Shown here one piece after another: positions 57,102 to 64,000 of a stretch of DNA of 64,000 nt. The first letter of the stretch is position 1. Each line of letters opens with the position of its first letter. Origin of the DNA: JBDHHQ01 sp039586035 (GTDB lineage: Bacteria; Gemmatimonadota; Gemmatimonadetes; Longimicrobiales; Gaopeijiaceae); NCBI GenBank assembly GCA_039586035.1, contig JBDHLD010000001.1, positions 124,001-188,000 on the forward strand, read 5' to 3'. The position numbers and the translations under genes were made by a program. A model generated the notes under the pieces. The model worked only from the letters and a program-made list of their open reading frames with translations. It was not told where the DNA came from and searched no databases.

Positions 57102-58273
57102 TGCCCCCGGGCCGCGACTGGCCGACGGACCCCGGCGGACGGCCCGATAGCGCTCAGGACAGCGGTGACACGCGGGAGGGAGGGCGCCGCGGGGGCTCGG
57201 GCTTCCGCGGCGGCGTCGCATCGGTGGCCTCGGGCGAGAGTCTCGTGCCTCGCCAGGTCCCGAGCCCGGTCGACGATCCTCCCGGCAGGGAGACGACCGA
57301 CCACCACCTGCACATCCTGGACTTCGTTCGGCAGCCGGGCCAACGGTTTCGCGCGTTCTGGGCGCGCGTCTACTGGAAGGCGGACGAAGACAACATCTTC
57401 TTCATGGCCGGGGCGATCTCCTTCAACATCGTGGTCGCCTTCGTTCCACTCGTCCTGTTCGTGGTGGGGGTCGCGGGGTATGTGTTGAGCGCCAGGTTCG
57501 GCGACCCCGCCGACGTCATCACCGACATGATCCTGGGCACGCTTCCCGACGTCTCCGGTGCCTCCAGCCTGGTCGAGAGCGTGCGCAACCTCATCGACGC
57601 CATCCTGGCCGGAAGACGCCAGCTGAGCCTGGTCGGCGGCGTGCTCCTGATCTGGCTGTCCACCCGGCTGGTCGGTACGCTCCGCACGGCTCTGAGGGAG
57701 GTCTTCGACATCGCGCACGGTAGGGGCATCGTCGCCGGTAAGATCTTCGACGGGCAGATGGTGGTGGTCGGGGGGGTGCTGTTCCTACTCAACATGGGCA
57801 TCACCGTGGCGGTCCGGACCGCTGTCGAGCTGGGCGTGCACGTGCTGGGTGTGGTGGAGGCCGCACCGCCGTGGGGCGAGCGGCTGCTGGCATTCACGCT
57901 CGCCTTCGCCTCCATCTGGGTCCTCTTCCTGCTCATCTACCGGTTCTTGCCAGCCCGCCGGATCCCGTGGAGGACCGCCATCATCGCGGCCACGGTCATG
58001 GCGGTGGCGTACGAGGTGCTGAAGGGCGGCTTCTCGTGGTACGTGACCCGGGTAGCCGACTATACGACGACGTATGGGAACCTGGGCACCCTGGCAGTGC
58101 TGTTCTTCTGGGTGTACTACGCGTCGATCGCCTTCATTCTCGCCGGTGAGATCGCCCAGGTGTCGACGATGCGGAGGGCCTGGAAGTACAGGCCGGTGGC
58201 GGTCGGTTCGGTGGATAGCCCGGGTGCCTGGCAGCAGCCGGCGGCTTCAGAGGATCGATCGAGTGGTCGATAG
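57101..58273 (+). CDS. YihY/virulence factor BrkB family membrane protein
   Basis: This 390-residue protein has a polar, glycine/proline-rich N-terminal ~75 residues followed by a six-span YihY/BrkB membrane domain: DNIFFMAGAISFNIVVAFVP (~97-116), ILAGRRQLSLVGGVLLIWL, LLAFTLAFASIWVLFLLIYRF, the family motif RFLPARRIPWRTAIIAA and YGNLGTLAVLFFWVYYASIA (~323-342). The family was once proposed to be RNase BN; its real function is unknown. GTG 57101 shares one base with the YtxH stop and has GAGGA (57090-57094) 6 nt upstream, so the two genes are translationally coupled. Confidence 0.9.
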   Translation: MPPGRDWPTDPGGRPDSAQDSGDTREGGRRGGSGFRGGVASVASGESLVPRQVPSPVDDPPGRETTDHHLHILDFVRQPGQRFRAFWARVYWKADEDNIFFMAGAISFNIVVAFVPLVLFVVGVAGYVLSARFGDPADVITDMILGTLPDVSGASSLVESVRNLIDAILAGRRQLSLVGGVLLIWLSTRLVGTLRTALREVFDIAHGRGIVAGKIFDGQMVVVGGVLFLLNMGITVAVRTAVELGVHVLGVVEAAPPWGERLLAFTLAFASIWVLFLLIYRFLPARRIPWRTAIIAATVMAVAYEVLKGGFSWYVTRVADYTTTYGNLGTLAVLFFWVYYASIAFILAGEIAQVSTMRRAWKYRPVAVGSVDSPGAWQQPAASEDRSSGR

Positions 58274-58330
58274 TGTTATGTTAGGAACATCTGGCAACAG
58301 GCTTCCACCATCCAGGAGCGTCCAGACGCC

Positions 58331-58948
58331 GTGTTCTCCGTACACCTCCGTCACGCCCTGATTCCCGTGCTCGTGGCGCTCGTTGCCGCGCCCGTCCTCG
58401 CGCAGGAGCCCCTTGACGAAGACGAGAATCTCGTCGTCTATCGGGCTCGTCTCATGGATCGCGAGATCACCTTCGATCAGCCCCTCGTCGAGCACGACGG
58501 TCCCTACGTGATCGTGCACCTGGCCGAGAACCGGGTCTTCGTGATCGACGGCACCGAAGCCGTGTGGAGCGCGCCGGCCGGCACGGGGACCGGCTTCCGC
58601 CTGGCGGGACAGGGCCAGCGCTGGAAGTTCACCACGCCCAAGGGGCTGTTCAAGATCCTGCGGAAGGAAAAGGACCCGCTCTGGATCCCGCCGGATTGGT
58701 ACTACGTGGAGAAGGGGATCAGAATCCCGCCTTTCGAGTCTCGTCCTGGGCTGCCGGGCGTCATGGGCACGACGGCCGTCTACCTCGGCGATGGGCTCGC
58801 CATCCACGGCACGAACAGCCCCGGCCTGCTGCTGAATCCGGATCCGGAGAAACGCCGCGTTTCACACGGTTGCATCCGTCTCACGAACGAAGCGGCGCGT
58901 GAACTGTATCACATGATCGACGTGGGTACCCCAGTCCTGATCTACTAA
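58331..58948 (+). CDS. L,D-transpeptidase (YkuD domain)
   Basis: This 205-residue exported protein has a signal peptide (HALIPVLVALVAAPVLAQ). The YkuD catalytic domain spans ~60-205, with YVIVHLAENRVFVIDG at its start, FTTPKGLFKILRKEKDP, AIHGTNSPG and RRVSHGCIRLTNEAA holding the catalytic Cys181. Such enzymes form 3-3 cross-links in peptidoglycan or attach proteins to it. The domain is preceded by a short ~35-residue spacer and lacks a peptidoglycan-binding module. GTG 58331 has GGAG (58315-58318) 12 nt upstream. The 57-bp gap to the YihY gene includes an A+T-rich ATGTT-AGG-AACAT repeat (58278-58290), possibly regulatory. It heads a cluster with smpB and an amidase. Confidence 0.9.
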   Translation: MFSVHLRHALIPVLVALVAAPVLAQEPLDEDENLVVYRARLMDREITFDQPLVEHDGPYVIVHLAENRVFVIDGTEAVWSAPAGTGTGFRLAGQGQRWKFTTPKGLFKILRKEKDPLWIPPDWYYVEKGIRIPPFESRPGLPGVMGTTAVYLGDGLAIHGTNSPGLLLNPDPEKRRVSHGCIRLTNEAARELYHMIDVGTPVLIY

Positions 58949-58957
58949 CGCCGCTAT

Positions 58958-59419
58958 ATGGACGACGCTGGCCGCAAGGTTCTCGGCCGCAACCGCAAAG
59001 CCCGACACGAGTACCAGATCCTGGAGACCTTCGAGGCCGGCCTGGCCTTGAAGGGTCCCGAAGTGAAGTCAATCCGGGCCGGTAAGATCGGCTTCCAGGA
59101 CGCCTACGCCCGGATCGAAGCCGGAGAAGTCTGGCTTCACAACCTCCATGTGAGCCCCTACGATCCGGCCACCACGTGGAACGAAGATCCCCTCCGCCCC
59201 CGGAAGCTGCTCCTTCACCGGCACGAGATCCGTCGGTTGCTGAGCAAGGTGGAGGCCAAGGGCTTCTCGCTCATTCCGCTGGACCTCTATCTGAAGCGGG
59301 GGGTGGTCAAGGTGACGCTCGCGCTCGCTCGAGGGCGGAAGCTCCACGACAAGCGGGAGAAGCTCCGCCGAGAGACGCAGGAAAGAGAAGCCCGCAGAGC
59401 CATCGACGCCCACAGATGA
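58958..59419 (+). CDS. smpB: SsrA-binding protein SmpB
   Basis: This 153-residue RNA-binding protein binds tmRNA and delivers it to stalled ribosomes. Conserved landmarks: GRNRKARHEYQILETFEAGLA (split), LKGPEVKSIRAGKIGFQDAYARIE (~31-54), LHNLHVSPYDPAT, RPRKLLLHRHEIRRLL (~81-96), LIPLDLYLKRGVVKVTLALARGRK and the basic C-terminal tail HDKREKLRRETQEREARR that enters the ribosome. Normal length. ATG 58958 has no evident ribosome site, only 9 bases after the transpeptidase stop. The stop overlaps the amidase start (ATGA). The ssrA RNA gene was not found in the window. Confidence 0.95.
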   Translation: MDDAGRKVLGRNRKARHEYQILETFEAGLALKGPEVKSIRAGKIGFQDAYARIEAGEVWLHNLHVSPYDPATTWNEDPLRPRKLLLHRHEIRRLLSKVEAKGFSLIPLDLYLKRGVVKVTLALARGRKLHDKREKLRRETQEREARRAIDAHR

Positions 59420-60576
59420 TCACCCGATCCCGCCCAGCACCGATCTGCCGCGGGGTCCTCTGGGCGGTGCTCGGGCTCGCGGTGTCAGTCTCCGCCCAGG
59501 CCCAAGCGTCGTCTGCCGACGCGGTGGAGCCTGCACCCGAAGGTGCGACCCCGGTTCAGTGGGACCAGGGCTTCGCAGCGGTGTCCATCGAGCTGCTCAG
59601 GATGGGCGGGTGGGACGTGATCGTGGACGGCGACTCGGCTACGGCTCGGAATCCGGACGGCACGGTCCTGCGCGTAGGCGCTTCGTCGCCCTTCGCCCTC
59701 CGCGACGATGAGCTCCTACAGCTCGCGGACGCGCCCTACCGGAGGGACGGCGTCTTCTTCGTGCCGATTCAACTCCTGGGCGAGTTGGCCGGTGAGCCCG
59801 TCACGTTGGGCGCCTCGGGCCAGGCCACGCTGGCGGCCGCACCTGACGCGGCTCCAGATCGCCTGGTCGTGATCGACGCCGGGCACGGCGGTCGCGATCT
59901 GGGGGCCCTGGGCTACGATGGCGTCCGGGAAAAGGACGTGGCTCTGGCGTTGACGCTGGAGCTCCGACGCGCGTTGGAGAAGCGGGGCTACGTCGTCTAT
60001 CTCCTACGCGAGACCGACGTCTTCATCCCCGTGTGGAGCCGGGGGGCACTGGCGACGGAGCGGAGGTTGGGTCGGCCCGCCGTCTTCCTGTCCATACACG
60101 CCAACTCCCAACCCGGCCACCGGCAGACCCGCGGGTTCGAGACCTACGTCATGGCGGAGGCGCGGACCGAGCACGAACGTCGCCTCGCCGCGATCGAGAA
60201 TGCCAGCGCGCCGCCGACGGTCCGGGAAGGATCGGCGGATGACTCCGGCCTCTCCTTCATCCTCGGTGAGCTCGTTAACCTGGACCACCAGCACTGGTCG
60301 GCGCACCTGGCCAGCCTCGTCCAGGAAGAGCTGGCCGCGGTTCATCCCGGTCCCAACCGTGGGGTGAAGCAGGCGCCGCTGGCCGTGATCACCAACGCCC
60401 TCATGCCGTCCGTGCTCGTCGAGATCGGGTATTTGACCAACGCCGCCGAGGAGAAGCTGCTCGCCGAGCCCGAGTTCCACGTGGCGGCGGCGGAGGCGCT
60501 CGCGACGGCGGTGGGCCGCTTCTTCGCGGGGTATCCACCGGCCAACGAGCCCCGCTCCGTGGGCAACCCGGAATGA
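59416..60576 (+). CDS. N-acetylmuramoyl-L-alanine amidase (Amidase_3)
   Basis: This 386-residue exported peptidoglycan amidase has a signal peptide GVLWAVLGLAVSVSAQAQA. Residues ~45-130 form a beta domain like the copper-amine-oxidase-N/stalk domain common in these amidases (GWDVIVDGDSATARNPDG, RRDGVFFVPIQLLGEL). The catalytic domain (~155-380) carries the zinc ligands in VVIDAGHGGRDLGALG, a glutamate in VREKDVALALTL, FLSIHANSQPG and the catalytic glutamate in SVLVEIGYLTN. It cleaves the bond between MurNAc and L-alanine, probably in cell separation. ATG 59416 overlaps the smpB stop, and its own stop overlaps the TPR lipoprotein start (both ATGA). Confidence 0.92.
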   Translation: MITRSRPAPICRGVLWAVLGLAVSVSAQAQASSADAVEPAPEGATPVQWDQGFAAVSIELLRMGGWDVIVDGDSATARNPDGTVLRVGASSPFALRDDELLQLADAPYRRDGVFFVPIQLLGELAGEPVTLGASGQATLAAAPDAAPDRLVVIDAGHGGRDLGALGYDGVREKDVALALTLELRRALEKRGYVVYLLRETDVFIPVWSRGALATERRLGRPAVFLSIHANSQPGHRQTRGFETYVMAEARTEHERRLAAIENASAPPTVREGSADDSGLSFILGELVNLDHQHWSAHLASLVQEELAAVHPGPNRGVKQAPLAVITNALMPSVLVEIGYLTNAAEEKLLAEPEFHVAAAEALATAVGRFFAGYPPANEPRSVGNPE

Positions 60577-62264
60577 CCAGAACCGCCGTCGCCCTGGCCC
60601 TGACCCTGGGGTTCGTGGGGTGTGCGTATTACAACTCTCTCTACAACGCGAACCGGGCCTTCGCCGAGGCCGAGGACGCCCGGCGCGAAGGGCGGGAGTC
60701 GACGGCCCAGGCCAAGTACGCCGAAGCCATCGACAAGGCCGCGGAGAGCTACCGCGGCTCCGAGGAGGGCCGATGGGCGGACGACGCGCTGTACCTCATC
60801 GGGCGTGCCCATGCCCGGCGTGGCGATTGGCCCGAGGCGCGGGCCGCTCTCGATGCCGCCCTCGCGGTGACGAGCGATCCGCGCGTGAGGTCCGGGGCCC
60901 GCGTCTTCCTGGGTGCCGCGGCCGTCTCGCTGGGGGAGAGCGACGCGGGCATGAGGCTCCTGGAAGCGGCTCTGAACGAGGTGGAGGACCAAGCCACGCG
61001 GGCCGAAGCCTTCCTCTGGCGAGCGCGTGGCGGTTTTGCCGCCGGCGATCTCGAGCAGGTGTGGAACGACCTCGACAGCGCGGCGGTGGGTGGGGACCGG
61101 TACCGCGTCGAAGCGGCGTTGGACCGACTGTCCTGGGCCGTGGACGCGGGGGCTCCCGAAGAGGCCGCCCGAGGCGCGCACGCGTTGACCACGAGCCGAC
61201 GGGCGGCGGCCGCCAAGGATACCGTGATCGCGCTGGTCCGGGCAGCGTGGTCTCGCTGGGGGGCGGACGAGGCCGGACCGCTCCTGGTCGGGGTCGAGGG
61301 TGCACCCTGGCCTCCGGCCGACCGTGAGCGCCTGCTGCTCCTCCGGGCGGAGATTGCTCACGCAAGGGGTGACACGGCCACGGCGTTGGCTGACGCCCGC
61401 ACCGTGGCCTCCAAATTGGGCCCGTCCGCCGACGCCGGCCGGGTGCTGCTGGCTCGCTGGGAGCTGAGCGCGCTCACGGAGCCTGCCGAGCTCGAGGGCG
61501 TGCGTGACATGCTCCTGCCCGCCGTCGGCTCCACGGAGGCCGTGGCGTTGTTGGACGGCATCAAGAAGGTGGGCCTGATGGTGGAGCGGTCGGGGCGTCG
61601 GGGACAGGAGCTGGCGCTATTCGGGGCTGCCGAGCTGGCTCGCGACATCTTGCAAGCGCCCCTGCTGGCGCGGACGCTGTTCCTGGCCTACGCCGATCTG
61701 GAGGCCGGCTCTGCCTGGGAGGGAAAGGCGCTGCTGGCTGCCCTGGCGTTGACGCCCACCGAAGCCGGCCGGACCCAGGTCCAGTCGCGACTCGACGCCA
61801 TCCCGGACAACGTCTACGCGGCCGCCGCGCGCTGGGAGCTCGACGACCGCGACGCCGAGTTCACCGTCCTGGAGCGTCGACTGCAGGGGCTACTCGCGAC
61901 CATCGGCGCGCAGGTCGCGGCGGAGGCGCAGACCCGGGACGTCCTGGTCGCGGAGGCCGTGCGCACTCTGGACAGCATTCGCACGACGGAGGACATCGCG
62001 CGACGACTCGCCGAGGGCGATTCCACGGTGCTGGACTCTCTCAGGCAGGACTCCGTGAGGATCGACTCCATGCGTCTGGACAGCATCCGGCGGTCGTCGG
62101 GCCTGGACTCACTCTTCGCGGACACGCTCGGCGGGGATACCTTCCCACCGATGGCGGATGCGAAAGGACGGGGTGGGCCAGCCCGGCCCCTGATCCGGCG
62201 CCTTCGTGCCACCAGTGAGAGGGCACCGAGCCCGCAGAGCCCGGTGCCCGCCAAGGAGCGATGA
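60573..62264 (+). CDS. TPR-containing lipoprotein with C-terminal DSxR repeats
   Basis: This 563-residue exported lipoprotein has the lipobox FVGC (~14-17) after a short signal. Residues ~20-400 are alpha-helical TPR-like repeats (YYNSLYNANRAFAEAEDAR, DDALYLIGRAHARRGDWPEA, VFLGAAAVSLGESDAGMRLL), resembling BamD/YfgL-partner type assembly factors. Near residues 485-515 a short tandem pattern appears: DSLRQ-DSVRI-DSMRL-DSIRR, then a proline/arginine-rich tail. Function unknown; likely an envelope scaffold. ATG 60573 overlaps the amidase stop as ATGA, so it is translated with the amidase. pyrD follows after 4 bases. Confidence 0.72.
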   Translation: MTRTAVALALTLGFVGCAYYNSLYNANRAFAEAEDARREGRESTAQAKYAEAIDKAAESYRGSEEGRWADDALYLIGRAHARRGDWPEARAALDAALAVTSDPRVRSGARVFLGAAAVSLGESDAGMRLLEAALNEVEDQATRAEAFLWRARGGFAAGDLEQVWNDLDSAAVGGDRYRVEAALDRLSWAVDAGAPEEAARGAHALTTSRRAAAAKDTVIALVRAAWSRWGADEAGPLLVGVEGAPWPPADRERLLLLRAEIAHARGDTATALADARTVASKLGPSADAGRVLLARWELSALTEPAELEGVRDMLLPAVGSTEAVALLDGIKKVGLMVERSGRRGQELALFGAAELARDILQAPLLARTLFLAYADLEAGSAWEGKALLAALALTPTEAGRTQVQSRLDAIPDNVYAAAARWELDDRDAEFTVLERRLQGLLATIGAQVAAEAQTRDVLVAEAVRTLDSIRTTEDIARRLAEGDSTVLDSLRQDSVRIDSMRLDSIRRSSGLDSLFADTLGGDTFPPMADAKGRGGPARPLIRRLRATSERAPSPQSPVPAKER

Positions 62265-62268
62265 ACCG

Positions 62269-63261
62269 GTGAGCGTGGATCTCGGGCAGAAGGTGTTCGG
62301 CCTGGACTTCCAGAACCCCGTGCTGCTGGCCGCCGGCACCTGCGGCTTCGGCATGGAGCTCAGGGACGTCACGGACCTCGAGGCTCTCGGGGGATTCGTG
62401 ACCAAGTCGGTCACCGTGGAGCCGCGCCATGGCAACGCCGCGCCGCGCGTGGCGGAGCTCGAGGGGGCCATGCTCAACTCCATCGGGTTGGCGAACCCCG
62501 GTCTGGATGCGGTGCGCAGAGAGCAGATCCCCTGGCTCCGAGACAACGTGAAGCGGGCACGCGTCTTCGTGAGCGTCGCCGGCCACCGGCTGGACGAGTA
62601 CGTGCGTATCGTCGCGACGCTGGACGACGACGAGGGCTTCGACGGCTTCGAGCTGAATCTGAGCTGTCCCAACGACGCCCGGCTGGGCGGCCGCCCCTTC
62701 TCGCTGGACGCCGAAGCGTTGACCGAGGTGGTCGAGCGGGCCCGCCGGCGGACGGAACGACCGCTGCTGGTGAAGCTGGCGCCGAACGACCCCGACATCG
62801 GGGAGAGCGCCTGGCGGGCACAGGAGGCCGGTGCCGACGGGCTCACGCTGGTGAACACGCTGCCCGGGCTCGTCCTCGACACCGAGACTCGCCGGCCCGC
62901 TCTGGGCGCCGGTTCCGGGGGGCTCAGCGGGCCGGCGCTCCGCGCGGTGGGCGTGTACTCGGTGTGGCGGTCACGGAGCCGGGTGCGCATTCCCCTGGTG
63001 GGCGTCGGCGGCATCTCCAGCACCGCCGACGCGCTGCAGTACCTGCTCGCCGGGGCGTCTCTGGTTCAGGTGGGCACGGCCTCGTTCGCGGACCCGGGAA
63101 CGGCGGAGCGTGTAATCCGCGGGTTGAGGCGGTGCGGCAGATCCCACGGAGTCGAACGCATCGAAGACCTGGTCGGTGCGGCGCAGCTCCCGGCAGCGCC
63201 GGCTCCCGCGCCCGTGGCCGAGCCGGCAGCGGAAACAGAGGAGGCCTCTTGGCCGAAGTGA
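62269..63261 (+). CDS. pyrD: Dihydroorotate dehydrogenase, catalytic subunit (class 1B type)
   Basis: The 330-residue FMN enzyme oxidises dihydroorotate to orotate. Landmarks: NPVLLAAGTCGFGMELRDV (~15-33), GFVTKSVTVEPRHGNAAPRV (~41-60) with the FMN-contacting lysine, MLNSIGLANPGLD, FELNLSCPND (~124-133) with the class 1 catalytic cysteine, VKLAPNDPDI, LVNTLPGLVLD and VGVGGISSTADALQYLLAGA (~243-262). The class 1B form normally pairs with an electron-transfer subunit PyrK; no pyrK is adjacent. A C-terminal alanine/proline/glutamate-rich tail of ~25 residues is unusual and overlaps the pyrF ribosome site. GTG 62269 has AAGGAG (62253-62258) 10 nt upstream. Confidence 0.92.
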   Translation: MSVDLGQKVFGLDFQNPVLLAAGTCGFGMELRDVTDLEALGGFVTKSVTVEPRHGNAAPRVAELEGAMLNSIGLANPGLDAVRREQIPWLRDNVKRARVFVSVAGHRLDEYVRIVATLDDDEGFDGFELNLSCPNDARLGGRPFSLDAEALTEVVERARRRTERPLLVKLAPNDPDIGESAWRAQEAGADGLTLVNTLPGLVLDTETRRPALGAGSGGLSGPALRAVGVYSVWRSRSRVRIPLVGVGGISSTADALQYLLAGASLVQVGTASFADPGTAERVIRGLRRCGRSHGVERIEDLVGAAQLPAAPAPAPVAEPAAETEEASWPK

Positions 63262-63962
63262 TCGTCGCCCTGGACTTCGACAGCCGGGAACCCGCCCTCA
63301 GGCTGGTGGACGCCTTGGCCGAGGAGGCCGAATTCTACAAGGTCGGCCTGGAGCTGTTCACCCGTGCGGGACCGGACGTCGTGGCTGAGCTCACGGCTCG
63401 TGACAAGAGCGTCTTCCTGGATCTGAAGCTCCACGACATTCCCAACACGGTGGCCGGCGCCGTGCGCGCCGCCTCGGCGGGGGGCGTGCGGCTGTTGACC
63501 GTGCACGCCTGGGGGGGACCCGAGATGCTCGCGGCTGCGGCCGGTGCCGCGGACGCAGACCTCGAGATTCTGGCGGTCACCGTGCTCACGTCTCTCTCGG
63601 GGTACACGCTGGGTCAGGTGCTGGGCCGGCCCGGCGCCGACCCCCTGGCCGAGGTCGAGCGGATGGCCCGCATGGCTCAGGCCGCCGGCGTGGACGGCGC
63701 GGTATGCTCGCCGCAGGAGGCGGCCGCCGTTCGAGCAGCTGCAGGACCGGGGTTCACGATCGTGACGCCGGGCATCCGCCTTGCCGGGGGAAGCAGGCAC
63801 GACCAGGCCAGGGTCGCTACACCCGCGGCAGCCGCCGAAGCAGGAGCGGACTACCTGGTGGTGGGCCGGGCGGTCACCCAGGCCGCCGACCCGGTTGCCG
63901 CGCTGCGCCAGGTCCGGGCCGAGTCCGCCATGGGTCGCCGGACGGCGGAGACGGCCCCGTGA
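63249..63962 (+). CDS. pyrF: Orotidine 5'-phosphate decarboxylase
   Basis: This 237-residue TIM-barrel enzyme converts OMP to UMP, the last step of de novo UMP synthesis. It begins MAEVIVALDFDSREPA; the catalytic Lys-Asp network is in KSVFLDLKLHDIPNTVAGAV (~57-76), with LLTVHAWGG, LAVTVLTSLSG and FTIVTPGIRLAGG (~169-181) and DYLVVGRAVTQAADP (~199-213) completing the phosphate and substrate sites. The group I (short bacterial) form, of standard size. TTG 63249 overlaps the end of pyrD by 13 bases and follows AGAGGAGG (63237-63244) by 4 nt; GTG 63258 is a weaker alternative. Co-translated with pyrD. Nothing is seen in the remaining 38 bases. Confidence 0.93.
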   Translation: MAEVIVALDFDSREPALRLVDALAEEAEFYKVGLELFTRAGPDVVAELTARDKSVFLDLKLHDIPNTVAGAVRAASAGGVRLLTVHAWGGPEMLAAAAGAADADLEILAVTVLTSLSGYTLGQVLGRPGADPLAEVERMARMAQAAGVDGAVCSPQEAAAVRAAAGPGFTIVTPGIRLAGGSRHDQARVATPAAAAEAGADYLVVGRAVTQAADPVAALRQVRAESAMGRRTAETAP

Positions 63963-64000
63963 GATCGGGGAGACGGTGGGCCGGAGTCGGGACGGGCCCC

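Noticed and set aside
58271..58290. A+T-rich ATGTT-AGG-AACAT repeat before the L,D-transpeptidase gene as a defined operator.
   Set aside because: Arms are only 5 bp and no known regulator motif matches; too little to list as a separate feature.
1..64000. CRISPR arrays, insertion sequences, integrases, toxin-antitoxin pairs or phage genes.
   Set aside because: No regularly spaced direct repeats, transposase motifs, terminal inverted repeats with target duplications, or phage structural genes were recognised on reading both strands.

Overview
The window is a strongly G+C-rich bacterial chromosome segment, densely packed with about 50 protein genes on both strands. I see no rRNA, tRNA, CRISPR array, insertion sequence or prophage. 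The gene style suggests a Gram-negative, didermic member of the Gemmatimonadota or a close FCB-group relative: a TonB receptor with an N-terminal carboxypeptidase-like domain, several lipobox proteins with TolB/NHL propellers, a DUF2723 membrane glycosyltransferase-like protein, a B12-dependent ribonucleotide reductase, and many ATGA/GTGA gene overlaps. This assignment is inference from family content, not from a marker gene.

Layout. 0.6-5.3 kb: a flavin split-barrel protein, an ornithine cyclodeaminase/mu-crystallin homologue, a HEAT-repeat protein and a reverse-strand alpha/beta hydrolase. 5.4-15.7 kb: an envelope block on the plus strand with a Tat-type class V aminotransferase, an outer-membrane/TPR protein, the DUF2723 protein, then a tightly coupled TonB receptor, TolB-like lipoprotein and NHL lipoprotein. 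15.7-17.9 kb: an orphan fused 2-oxoacid dehydrogenase E1. 18.2-26.4 kb: small membrane proteins, DedA, a CoaE-PHP fusion, a DHH phosphoesterase, a Fur regulator, agmatinase, a cardiolipin-synthase-like protein and CcdA. 26.5-34.4 kb: an ABC exporter, an envelope lipoprotein, an M20 amidohydrolase, MurQ and a lipid-linked-sugar-type glycosyltransferase.

34.4-40.3 kb holds a large protein joining an HExxH peptidase domain, a TolB-like propeller and an outer-membrane barrel, followed by the class II ribonucleotide reductase gene. The leader of the latter carries two NrdR boxes 32 bp apart and a helically phased set of DnaA-box-like sites. 40.3-46.2 kb is a possible specialised-metabolism island: an asparagine-synthase-like ligase without the N-terminal glutaminase cysteine is divergent from a tyrosine-decarboxylase-like enzyme, which is translationally coupled to an alpha/beta hydrolase and an M28 lipoprotein. 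46.2-48.6 kb: a nitrilase and ornithine aminotransferase (rocD); rocD has a textbook ARG box over a TATAAT promoter element.

48.7-64 kb is mostly housekeeping: another membrane glycosyltransferase, a YggX homologue with two CxxC pairs, a DksA-type protein, RNase D, pyruvate kinase, a PhnP-like hydrolase, glucose-6-phosphate isomerase, YtxH and YihY membrane proteins, an L,D-transpeptidase, SmpB, a cell-wall amidase, a TPR lipoprotein, and the pyrimidine genes pyrD and pyrF.

The main points to follow up are the ARG box at rocD, the NrdR/DnaA-box leader of nrdJ, the CoaE-PHP fusion, the apparent CTG (or ATT) start of the peptidase-propeller-barrel gene, and the ligase/decarboxylase island. I found no wholly new defence or mobile system.
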